Source: F1-120-MAGs118 sp013360535
GTDB lineage: Bacteria > Planctomycetota > UBA1135 > GCA-002686595
DNA length: 64,000 bases
Direction of reading: 5' to 3'
Assembly (NCBI GenBank): GCA_026647215.1
Contig: JAPKHC010000024.1
Span: forward strand, 1 to 64,000
Shown piece after piece: positions 51,798 to 59,586 of this stretch (position 1 is the first letter of the stretch; each line of letters opens with the position of its first letter). The translations under genes and the position numbers were made by a program. The notes beneath the pieces are model-generated. The model searched no databases, was not told the DNA's origin, and saw only the letters and a program-made list of their open reading frames with translations.

Positions 51798-52322
51798 ATG
51801 AGGCTCTCCACGCTCGTCGGCGTCGGTGTCCTCGCCATGGCCGCCGCCGCGCCCCTGTGCGGCAGTGACCTCGGCTCTCCCTATTGCTTCGGCGTCAATT
51901 GCCCTTGTGGCAACGACGACCCCAGCGCCGGTTGCGCGAATTCGTCGGGACGTGGCGCGCGACTCGAGGCGTTCGGCTCGACGAGCGTCGCTGCGGCGGA
52001 CCTGCAGTTCCGCGCGACGCAGCTGCCCTCGAGCTCGCTCTCGCTGCTCGTGCTGAGCCCGTTCCAGCGCCGCGCTCCGTTCGGCGACGGGCTCCTGTGC
52101 GTCGGCCCGGGCATGGCGCGGCTGCGCACGCACTTGAACAGCGGACAGGCGGGCACGGTGACCTACGTGAACGTGATCCCGATCCTCGCGGCCCACGGTG
52201 TCGTCGTGCAGGCTGGCGAGACGTGGAACGCGCAGGTGTGGTTCCGCGACACGGCGCACAAGGGCGTATGCGACGGGCAGTCGAACCTGACGCATGCGTG
52301 GACTTTGACGCTCACTCCGTGA
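51798..52322 (+). CDS. Short secreted protein with the planctomycete Cys-rich module
   Basis: 174 residues from the ATG at 51798. The signal peptide is LVGVGVLAMAAAAPLCGSD. The mature protein begins YCFGVNCPCGNDDPSAGCAN, a Cys-rich motif common in one planctomycete family, and continues through APFGDGLLCVGPGMARLR to WNAQVWFRDTAHKGVC and SNLTHAWTLTLTP. The last 100 residues align with the C-terminus of the protein at 48951-49988. The role is unknown; a surface-exposed or secreted domain is likely. Confidence 0.78.
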   Translation: MRLSTLVGVGVLAMAAAAPLCGSDLGSPYCFGVNCPCGNDDPSAGCANSSGRGARLEAFGSTSVAAADLQFRATQLPSSSLSLLVLSPFQRRAPFGDGLLCVGPGMARLRTHLNSGQAGTVTYVNVIPILAAHGVVVQAGETWNAQVWFRDTAHKGVCDGQSNLTHAWTLTLTP

Positions 52323-52368
52323 GGTCGCGTGGCGCGCCGTGGCGGGCGGGGGTATCTTCGCGCCCGCC

Positions 52369-53820
52369 ATGACGCCCAACACCCAATCCGCCGCTCCCGC
52401 GCTCGATCCCAAGGCCGTCGAGAAGTTCGTCTCGGAAACCTGGGACAAGAGCATCGTCCCGTCGATCACCGAGTACATCGCGATCCCCAACAAGTCGCCC
52501 GCCTTCGACAAGGACTGGAAGAAGAACGGGCACATGGACCGCGCGGTCGAGCTGATCGCGGCGTGGTGCAAGGCGCGGCCGATCCCGGGGCTCAAGCTCG
52601 AGGTCGTGCGCCTGAAGAATGAAAAGGGCGAGGAGCGCACGCCGGTGATCCTGATGGAGATCCCGGGGCAGACGAACGAGACCGTGCTGCTCTACGGTCA
52701 CCTCGACAAGCAGCCGGAGATGACGGGCTGGAGCGAGGGGCTGGGCCCGTGGATCCCGGTGATGCGCGGGGACAAGCTTTACGGCCGCGGCGGCGCGGAC
52801 GATGGGTACGCGGCGTACGCGTCGTTGACGGCGATCGAGGCGCTCGAGCGCCAGAAGATCCCGCACGCGCGCTGCGTCGTGCTGATCGAAGGCTGTGAGG
52901 AGTCGGGGAGCTACGACTTGCCCGCCTATGTCGATCACCTGGCGCCGCGCATCGGCAGCCCGAGCCTGATCGTGTGCCTCGATTCGGGTTGCGGCAATTA
53001 CGAGCAGCTGTGGGGCACGACGTCGCTGCGCGGTCTCGTCGGCGGCGACCTGTCGGTCGAGGTGCTCACCGAAGGCGTGCACTCCGGCGATGCGAGCGGC
53101 ATCGTCGCGTCGAGCTTCCGCATCCTGCGCCAGCTGCTCGCGCGCGTCGACGATCCGGCGACGGGCGTGTGCGTCAAGGACTTCCACGTCGAGATCCCGC
53201 CCGATCGGCTCGCGCAGGCGAAGAAGGTCGCGGAGGTGCTCGGCAGCGAGATCTACGACAAGTTCCCGTTCGTGCCGGGCATGCAGCCGATGGCGAGCGA
53301 TCTGGTCGAGCTCGCGCTCAACCGCACGTGGCGGCCGGCGCTCTCGATCGTCGGCATGGACGGCATTCCGGCGACGGCGAGCGCGGGCAACGTGCTGCGC
53401 CCGCGCACGGTGGCGCGGCTCTCGCTGCGCGTGCCGCCGACGATGGACGCGGAAGCGGCGGCGAAGCGCCTGCAGCAGATCCTCGAGAAGGATCCGCCCT
53501 ACGGCGCGCGCGTCAGCTTCAAGTACGAGAAGGCCGGCTCGGGCTGGAACGCGCCGGCGATGACGAAGTGGCTCGAGGACTCGATCGACCGCGCGTCGCA
53601 GACCTACTTCGGCAAGCCGGCCGTGTACAACGGCGAGGGCGGCTCGATTCCGTTCATGGGGATGCTCGGCGCCAAGTTCCCCAAGGCGCAGTTCCTGATC
53701 ACCGGCCTGCTCGGGCCGGGCTCGAACGCCCACGGGCCGAACGAGTTCCTGCACGTGCCGACGGGCAAGCGCCTGACGGCCTCGGTGGCCAACGTGCTCG
53801 CCGACCAGGCCCGCGGGTAG
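52369..53820 (+). CDS. M20-family metallopeptidase (dipeptidase/carboxypeptidase)
   Basis: 483 residues from the ATG at 52369. Zinc ligands and catalytic residues appear in order: GHLDKQPEM (His), GRGGADDGYAAY (bridging Asp), EGCEESGSYDLPAY (catalytic and ligand Glu), VCLDSGCGN (Asp) and a C-terminal HGPNEFLHVP (His). A dimerisation/lid domain lies between (about 225-390). It hydrolyses short peptides in the cytoplasm; no signal peptide. It is 46 bases after the preceding gene. Confidence 0.93.
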   Translation: MTPNTQSAAPALDPKAVEKFVSETWDKSIVPSITEYIAIPNKSPAFDKDWKKNGHMDRAVELIAAWCKARPIPGLKLEVVRLKNEKGEERTPVILMEIPGQTNETVLLYGHLDKQPEMTGWSEGLGPWIPVMRGDKLYGRGGADDGYAAYASLTAIEALERQKIPHARCVVLIEGCEESGSYDLPAYVDHLAPRIGSPSLIVCLDSGCGNYEQLWGTTSLRGLVGGDLSVEVLTEGVHSGDASGIVASSFRILRQLLARVDDPATGVCVKDFHVEIPPDRLAQAKKVAEVLGSEIYDKFPFVPGMQPMASDLVELALNRTWRPALSIVGMDGIPATASAGNVLRPRTVARLSLRVPPTMDAEAAAKRLQQILEKDPPYGARVSFKYEKAGSGWNAPAMTKWLEDSIDRASQTYFGKPAVYNGEGGSIPFMGMLGAKFPKAQFLITGLLGPGSNAHGPNEFLHVPTGKRLTASVANVLADQARG

Positions 53821-53963
53821 GCGGCGACACTCAACTCTTGCCTGCTTCCAACGCGGCGCGGCCCCCCGGTCGCGCCGCTCGGCTTACTCTCTAGCGTCGC
53901 TGGCCACCGCGCCGATCGACCTCCGGAACCCTCCCCCCAGATCCGGCCCCCCCAAGTCCTGCG

Positions 53964-55115
53964 ATGAACCCTCTCCGACCTCTCCTGCGAGCCATGGCGC
54001 TCGGCGCCACCTCGAGCCTCGCGCTGGCGTTGCCGTTGCCCCTGCCGCCCAAGGGACCGCCGCAAGACTTCAACGTGCAGGCGGCGTCGCTCGGCATCGG
54101 CGATCCGGCGCCGCGCCTCAAGCTCGGCCAGTGGGTCAAGGGCAAGCCGGTGGTCGAGTTCGAGCGCGATCAGGTGTACGTGGTCGACTTCTGGGCCACG
54201 TGGTGCACGCCGGCGAACAAGTCGATCCCGATGCTGTCGGACCTCGAGCGCAAGTACGCCGACAAGGGCGTGCGCGTGCTCGGCGTCAGCGTGTTCGAGG
54301 AGAAGCCCTGCGACGTCGCGCCGTTCGTCGAGCGGCAGGGCGAGCGCATGAGCTACTCGGTCGCGTGCGACCTCGTGCTCGACGGTGCGACGGCCTCCCA
54401 GGGCGCGATGGCGCTCACGTGGCTCAAGGCGAGCGGCGAGACCTCGCTGCCGACGGCCTTCATCGTCGACCGCGCCGGGCGCATCGTGTGGATCGGCGAC
54501 TCGATGTCGGTGGCCGGGCCGCTCGAGCAGGTCGTCGCCGGCACGTGGGACCTCGAGGCGGCGAAGTCGGCCCATGCGCTGCGCGCGCGCGTGCGCGAGC
54601 TGCGCGCGCTGCTCAACAAGCAGGTGCGCACGAAGGCCTGGGCGAAGGTGCTCGACACCACCGAGGAAATGCGCGTGCTGGCGCCCGAGACCGAGCGCAG
54701 CACGATCGCCTGGCGCTTCCGCGCGCTGATCGAGCTCGGCCGCGACGAGGAAGCCCACGTGTGCGCGCGCAACGCGCTCGACACCGTCGCGCGCGAGGAC
54801 GCCTACGCGCTCAACATCATCGCCTGGACGATCGTCGACCCGACCGCCAAGCCGCGCCCGGGCCGCGACCTCGACCTGGCGCTCTCGATCGCCGAACGCG
54901 CGACCGAGCTGACCGAACGCCAGCACCCCGGCATCCTCGACACCCTCGCGACCGTGCATTTCGAGCGTGGAGCGCTGCAGCTCGCGGTCGCCACGCAGGA
55001 AGAGGCCGTGCGCCTCGCCGCGGGCCGCGAGTACGAGGCGGAGTTGCGCGAGCGCCTCGAGCGCTTCCGCAAGGCGCTGCAAGAGAAGGGCAGCGGGCGC
55101 GTCGCGACGCGTTAG
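53964..55115 (+). CDS. TlpA/ResA-like thioredoxin-fold protein with CxxA site and C-terminal helical repeats
   Basis: 383 residues. A signal peptide (LLRAMALGATSSLALALP) is followed by a thioredoxin-like domain (about 40-195). The active-site loop is WATWCTPANKSIPML: C81 is present but the resolving Cys at 84 is Ala, so normal CxxC disulfide exchange is not possible. The cis-Pro loop appears in TSLPTAFIVDRAGRIV. Residues about 200-383 form TPR-like helices, as in other planctomycete redoxin fusions. It may act as a one-Cys reductant or a binding protein. Its TAG stop is the first codon of the large inverted repeat. Confidence 0.85.
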   Translation: MNPLRPLLRAMALGATSSLALALPLPLPPKGPPQDFNVQAASLGIGDPAPRLKLGQWVKGKPVVEFERDQVYVVDFWATWCTPANKSIPMLSDLERKYADKGVRVLGVSVFEEKPCDVAPFVERQGERMSYSVACDLVLDGATASQGAMALTWLKASGETSLPTAFIVDRAGRIVWIGDSMSVAGPLEQVVAGTWDLEAAKSAHALRARVRELRALLNKQVRTKAWAKVLDTTEEMRVLAPETERSTIAWRFRALIELGRDEEAHVCARNALDTVAREDAYALNIIAWTIVDPTAKPRPGRDLDLALSIAERATELTERQHPGILDTLATVHFERGALQLAVATQEEAVRLAAGREYEAELRERLERFRKALQEKGSGRVATR

Positions 55116-55417
55116 CGCTGCTGGGATCGCGCTGAAATCGCCGGGGGAATCGCCGGGGGAATCGCCGGGGGAATCGCCGGGGGAATCGCCGGGGGAATCG
55201 CCGGGGGAATCGCCGGGCCGGAGGAGAAATACCGAGATGGAAATACCGAGCCAGAGCAATTTTTTCTGCGAACTGCGGCCTGCGTCGACGGCACTGCCGT
55301 CGACGCAGGCCGCAGTTCGCAGAAAAAATTGCTCTGGCTCGGTATTTCCATCTCGGTATTTCTCCTCCGGCCCGGCGATTCCCCCGGCGATTTCGACGCG
55401 ATCCCAGCAACGCTAGC
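55111..55417. repeat. Giant inverted repeat between two convergent genes
   Basis: 98 bases (55196-55293) and 98 bases (55295-55392) are exact reverse complements around one central C (55294), giving a 197-nt perfect palindrome. The arms resume as 55111-55142 and 55386-55417, matching at 28 of 32 positions, after skipping five extra 12-mers on the left. The two stop codons, TAG at 55113-55115 and CTA at 55413-55415, fall at mirror-image positions. AATTTTTT (55258-55265) and AAAAAATT (55323-55330) lie inside the stem, so it does not look like a classical terminator, whose T-tract follows the stem. Confidence 0.92.
55143..55214. repeat. Six tandem 12-mers (GGGGGAATCGCC) in the left arm only
   Basis: GGGGGAATCGCC occurs six times in exact tandem; the right arm has a single copy in reverse complement (55374-55385). 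The units keep all frames open, so read-through would give Gly-Asp-Ser-Pro or Glu-Ser-Pro-Gly repeats, but I do not believe they are translated. Confidence 0.95.
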
Positions 55418-56009
55418 GCGCCAGCAGCGCCTCGAGTCGCGCTCGCAGCTCCGGCCACTCGCTGCGGATCGCGCTGTAGTACACGGTGTCGCGCACGCGC
55501 CCGTCGGCGACCACCATGTGGCGGCGCAGCACGCCCTCGCGCACGAGGCCGAGGCGCTCCATCGCGCGTTGCGAGCGCAGGTTGAGGAGGTCGGTCTTCA
55601 GCTCGACGCGCTCGAGGGCCAGGGTCTCGAACGCGTGCCGGAATTGCAGCAGCTTCGCCTCGACGTTGGCGCCGCTGCCGTGCACGCTCGGATGGAGGAA
55701 GGTCCAGCCGATCTCGACTCTGGCGTGCGCGGGCTCGTAGGCGGCGAAGCGGGTGGATCCGATGGCGCGACCGTCTTGCGTCCGGCGCGTGACGAACGGC
55801 AGCGCGCGACCGGTCGCGGCGGCCTCGAGCGCCTCGCGCACGTAACGCTCGAGCTCCGCCTTCGTCGTCACGCGGCTCGACGTGACTTCCCACAGCTGCG
55901 CCGGCTCGGCGGCGGGCCACAGCTCGTCGACGTGCGCGAGCGCGAGCGGCTCGAGCGCGACGAGCCGCCCGCGCAGCGTCAGCGGATCGAGCGCTTGCGG
56001 TGCGCTCAC
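55413..56009 (-). CDS. GNAT-family N-acetyltransferase (RimJ/RimL-like)
   Basis: 198 residues from the GTG at 56009, which overlaps the upstream stop by four bases (GTGA). The fold is shown by LRGRLVALEPLALAHVDELW, the beta4 stretch ARVEIGWTFLHPSVHGSGAN with an acetyl-CoA loop, and NLRSQRAMERLGLVREGVLR near the C-terminus, where the Asn is usual. It resembles RimJ/RimL-type enzymes that acetylate protein N-termini or small amines. It is coupled to the MORN gene. Its TAG stop is inside the giant inverted repeat. Confidence 0.9.
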   Translation of the reverse strand: MSAPQALDPLTLRGRLVALEPLALAHVDELWPAAEPAQLWEVTSSRVTTKAELERYVREALEAAATGRALPFVTRRTQDGRAIGSTRFAAYEPAHARVEIGWTFLHPSVHGSGANVEAKLLQFRHAFETLALERVELKTDLLNLRSQRAMERLGLVREGVLRRHMVVADGRVRDTVYYSAIRSEWPELRARLEALLAR

Positions 56010-56584
56010 AGCTCGCCCGTCTTCCGGCCGTTCGTGTAGACGCCGCTCGAGCTGCGGTCGAGCACGCCGTCGCGGCTCCAGCGCCGGCACTTGCCGTGGC
56101 GCACGTCGTCGCGGAACTCGACCTCGAGCTCGAGCTGGCCGTTGTCGTACCAGTAGCGGTAGATGCCCTCGCGGCGTCCGTCGACGAGCGTGCCCTCGAG
56201 CTGCTTCGAGCCGTTCTCGTGCCACGCCTCCTCGGGGCCGACCGGAACGCCGCGCTCGAACGTGCCACGCCAGCGCAGCACGCCGCTGGGATGGAAGAAC
56301 GTCCACGCGCCCTGCCGCAGGCCTCCGACGAGCTCGCCCTCGCCGCTCTTCACGCCGTTGGCGTGCCACTCGGTGAACGGCCCGGAGAACAGCCCCGGCT
56401 CCGAGCGCGCGGCGCTGCGGGGCGTCGAGACCTCGAAGCCGGGCCATTGCGAGCCCGGGGGCTGCGTCGGCGGAGCACTGACCGGGGCGGGACGCTCCTC
56501 GCAGGCGCACAGCACGAGCGTGGCCCAGCCCGCAGCCACGAGGCGCGGGAGCCAGCGTTCACCGGGCTCGCGACAGGCACTCAC
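56006..56584 (-). CDS. MORN-repeat lipoprotein (YwqK-like)
   Basis: 192 residues, start GTG at 56584; upstream in-frame codons are Arg/Pro-rich, so the start is uncertain. The N-terminus RLVAAGWATLVLCACEE ends in a lipobox-like LCAC. Four MORN-type repeats follow: FTEWHANGVKSGEGELVGGL, WTFFHPSGVLRWRGTFERGV, EAWHENGSKQLEGTLVDGR and YWYDNGQLELEVEFRDD. Such repeats occur in YwqK-type antitoxin-like proteins and membrane-associated scaffolds; no toxin gene is adjacent. It is 47 bases from the M14 peptidase gene. Confidence 0.8.
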   Translation of the reverse strand: MSACREPGERWLPRLVAAGWATLVLCACEERPAPVSAPPTQPPGSQWPGFEVSTPRSAARSEPGLFSGPFTEWHANGVKSGEGELVGGLRQGAWTFFHPSGVLRWRGTFERGVPVGPEEAWHENGSKQLEGTLVDGRREGIYRYWYDNGQLELEVEFRDDVRHGKCRRWSRDGVLDRSSSGVYTNGRKTGEL

Positions 56585-56631
56585 GGTGAGTTCCGCTCGA
56601 AGGTTAACACGCTCAGGGACGCGCGGCCGCG

Positions 56632-59505
56632 TCAGCGCAGCTTCGCCGGCTGCGCGCCGAGGCCCGGGCCGTACACGACGGCGTTGAGGAACAGGCGGTT
56701 CGTGCCGCGGTGGAAGCCGCGGAAGCCGGGCTGCGCGGCGAACAGGATCACCTGCCCGAAACCGCGGCGCTCGACGGTCAGGTAGGCGCTGTCGGCGAGG
56801 CGCGCGCGCGCTTCGGGCCACAGGAGCCCCGAGAGGCGGACGTCAGCCGAGGGCGCGAGCCGCACGGCGGTGACGGCGGGGGAGCGCGCCCAGAGCGAGA
56901 GCGAGCCCTCGAAGAAAACGGGCATTCGTGCGCCGGCGCCGAAAGTCAGCCAGTGGTCCTCGCGCACTTCGGCGCGCAGGATCACGCCCGCGGGAGAGAA
57001 GCGGCGGCGCCACGCGTCCTCGCGCTCCGCGTCGGGATCGACGGCAGGTTCGGGCGTCTTCGGCGCGTCGGATTTGGTGGCGTCGGCTTCCGGCTTGGCC
57101 TCGCTCGCGCCTTCCCAGACCGCACGTTCGTCGATCGTGATCGAGCGCGACTCGCGCTCACGCTGCGCGGCGAACAGGAACTCCGGCAGCTTCGTGAGCA
57201 CGTCCTCGCGCCGTCGGACGCCGGAAAGCCCGAGTTCTTCGCCCGCGAGCGCGCCGGCGGAGCTCCCGCACGCGATCAGCGTGCCGCCGCCTTCGATCCA
57301 CGCGCCCAGCGCTTCCGCGTGCGGCTCGAGCAGGCTCGCCATGCCACCACCGGGCGGCAGGATGAGCACGTTGTAGCGGCGCAGGTCGTAACTCGAGAGG
57401 TCCTGCGCATCGAGCAGCGACACGGGCAGGCCGAGCTCGAAGTCGAGCGCGTGCCACAGCTGGCCGAAGCTCGTGTTCTGCACCGGCGCGTTCGAGAGCA
57501 GCGCGACGCGCGGGCGCTCGAGCAGCTGGAAGTGCTGGCCGCCGAGGTCGTGACCCTCGCCGGGCGCGCGGGCGCTGCCGGTCGGGATCACGTCGACGCC
57601 GCAAGCCTGCGCCGCACTCGCGAGCACGCCCTCGATCTCCGCGCCGTTCTCGTGCGCTCGCACGAGCAAGCTCCCGCGCGGGAACGTGCGGCCCGCGCTC
57701 TCGAAAGGTTCGTCCGCGATGGCGACCTTCGCGCCCGCGAGCAGCGCGCGCGAGGCGAACTCGACCGCCGCGTCGTCCTCGCCGTCGACGAGCCAGCCGT
57801 AGGGCTTCGCGCTCGAGCTCGCGACCTGTCCCGTGCGCGCGGGCGGCAGCTGCAGCTTCGATTCCCCGGCATTTCCGACGGTTTTTGCCCACCAGCACTC
57901 GAGCGCGAACGCCTGCCCGAGGTTCCAGGCCGTCGTGTCGTAGATGCGCGAGTCGTTCTTGAGCTCGAGCGAGCGGCGCTCGCGCTCGAGATCGGCCTTC
58001 GGATAGCGCGTGTCGAACTCGAGGAATGCGCGCACGAGCGCACCCTGCGGTTGCAGCGCCGAGATCACGGCGCACGGGCCCGCCGCGTCGACGTTGTCGG
58101 CGCTCGCGCCGAAGCTGTCGAGCGCTCCGCCGAGCTTGGCTCCGTCGACGAGCGCAAACTCGATGCCTTGTTCGTGCAGGAGCTGCAGCAGCCGCTCGAA
58201 ACGCTCTCCCTGACCCCCGCGGCGCACGACGAACCACGGACGCTCGAGCGAGCCGTCACCGAAGGTCGCGAGCCGCCGGAACTCCGCGTAGTGCGCGAGC
58301 GCTTCCTTGCGCGCCGCCGCGAGCGTCTTGAGGTTCGCGAGGCTCGCTTCGGCCTGGTGGTGCGCGGCGGAGCGGTAGGTCGCGATCTCGCCCGAGGTCA
58401 GCTCGACGGTCTGGCCGTTGTAGCGCGCCTGCTCGTACAGGATGCCGATCGCGCCGTTCAGGCTGGCCCAGGAGTCGGTGTAGAACGGCCCCCAGCCGTC
58501 GGCCCATTCGCGGGTGTAGTAGCTCCACCCGTGCGAGTCGAAGGCCTTCGCGATGTCGGCCGCGTAGCGCACCTGCCACGCGACGAGCTGCTTGGGCAAG
58601 TGCGGGTTGATCGGGTCGGCCTGCGGGTAGAAGAGGTAACCCTCGTCGCGGCCCATCTCGTGCGCGTCGACGAAGAGCTGCGGGTGGAAGCGCTGCACGG
58701 CGCGCCAGCGGCCGCGTGTCTCGGGCGCGACGCCGCCGATCCAGTCGCGGTTCATGTCGAACAGGTAGTGGTTGCCGCGACCGTTGGGCCAGCGTCCGTG
58801 CGAGAGCGCGTCGCTGTCTAGCACGCCCGTCGCGCCGGCGGCGTGCAGCAGGAGCGAGAGGAAGCGCTCGCGCCCGTCGGGGTTCTGCATCGGATCGATC
58901 ACGACCACGACGCTGTCGAGCAGCTCGGTCACGTCCTTCGACGTACCCGCGATCAGGTGGTGCGCGAGCGCGAGCGCACCGTCGACGCCGCTCATCTCGT
59001 CGCCGTGGATCGAGTAACCCAGCCACGCGACCGCCGGAGTGGACTCGGCGATGCGCTCGGCCTCGCCTGACCCAAGCTTGCGCGGATCGGCGAGCTTGGC
59101 GACGCGCTCGAGGATGCTGTCGAGCTCCCTGTGGTTCTTCTCGCTCGTCACGACCGCGTGCACGAGCTCGCGCCCTTCGTGCGTGTGTCCGTAGGTCTCG
59201 AGCTTTACGCGCTTGGACTGCGCGGCCCACGTGCGCCACGCGCGGATCACCTGCTCGTGCGAAGCCGGTTGCGCGCCGACCTCGAAGCCGAGCAGGCTCG
59301 CGGGCGTCGCGATCGCGGCGTCGTAGGTCGTCCCGGGGAAGAACTCGGCGTCGTAGTCGTGCTCGGCGGGCGCCGAGAGCCGCACGGTGGCCTGGGTGGG
59401 CTGGCGCGCCGGCGCGGGAGTGGTCTGCGGAGCGGGCGTCGCTGCGGCGCAGCCGAGAAGGAGGCCAAACGACGCGGAAAGCGCGAGGAGGGGGCGGAAA
59501 GTCAT
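56632..59505 (-). CDS. M14 zinc carboxypeptidase lipoprotein with extra amidotransferase-like domain
   Basis: 957 residues from the ATG at 59505. The signal peptide ends in the lipobox LLLGC (C19). The M14 domain (about 60-400) has the zinc ligands in SIHGDEMSGVDG (HxxE), the substrate stretch MQNPDGRERFL with FDMNRDWIGG, and VDAHEMGRDEGY (third ligand). The region after about 640 includes VALLSNAPVQNTSFGQLWHA, LILPPGGG and LIACGSSAGAL, the pattern of a class-I glutamine-amidotransferase-like fold often present in this bacterial M14 subgroup. It probably trims peptides outside the cytoplasm. It is divergent from the aldehyde dehydrogenase gene. Confidence 0.9.
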   Translation of the reverse strand: MTFRPLLALSASFGLLLGCAAATPAPQTTPAPARQPTQATVRLSAPAEHDYDAEFFPGTTYDAAIATPASLLGFEVGAQPASHEQVIRAWRTWAAQSKRVKLETYGHTHEGRELVHAVVTSEKNHRELDSILERVAKLADPRKLGSGEAERIAESTPAVAWLGYSIHGDEMSGVDGALALAHHLIAGTSKDVTELLDSVVVVIDPMQNPDGRERFLSLLLHAAGATGVLDSDALSHGRWPNGRGNHYLFDMNRDWIGGVAPETRGRWRAVQRFHPQLFVDAHEMGRDEGYLFYPQADPINPHLPKQLVAWQVRYAADIAKAFDSHGWSYYTREWADGWGPFYTDSWASLNGAIGILYEQARYNGQTVELTSGEIATYRSAAHHQAEASLANLKTLAAARKEALAHYAEFRRLATFGDGSLERPWFVVRRGGQGERFERLLQLLHEQGIEFALVDGAKLGGALDSFGASADNVDAAGPCAVISALQPQGALVRAFLEFDTRYPKADLERERRSLELKNDSRIYDTTAWNLGQAFALECWWAKTVGNAGESKLQLPPARTGQVASSSAKPYGWLVDGEDDAAVEFASRALLAGAKVAIADEPFESAGRTFPRGSLLVRAHENGAEIEGVLASAAQACGVDVIPTGSARAPGEGHDLGGQHFQLLERPRVALLSNAPVQNTSFGQLWHALDFELGLPVSLLDAQDLSSYDLRRYNVLILPPGGGMASLLEPHAEALGAWIEGGGTLIACGSSAGALAGEELGLSGVRRREDVLTKLPEFLFAAQRERESRSITIDERAVWEGASEAKPEADATKSDAPKTPEPAVDPDAEREDAWRRRFSPAGVILRAEVREDHWLTFGAGARMPVFFEGSLSLWARSPAVTAVRLAPSADVRLSGLLWPEARARLADSAYLTVERRGFGQVILFAAQPGFRGFHRGTNRLFLNAVVYGPGLGAQPAKLR

Positions 59506-59586
59506 GCGGCGGAGTGTAGCGGCGTGCGGGCGAGCCTTCCGGGGCGAGCGCGTTCGGTCGTTAGGATCTGCGCGGAGGCAGAACCG

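Noticed and set aside
55143..55214. CRISPR array
   Set aside because: The repeats are 12 bases in direct tandem without spacers, and there are no cas genes.
55112..55351. Short ORFs inside the inverted repeat, including mirror ORFs beginning MEIPSQSNFF and MLWLGISISVF
   Set aside because: Identical peptides arise on both strands only because of the palindrome; they lack ribosome-binding sites and family similarity.
55196..55392. The palindrome as a standard rho-independent terminator
   Set aside because: The T6/A6 tracts are inside the stem and no T-tract follows the hairpin on either strand.
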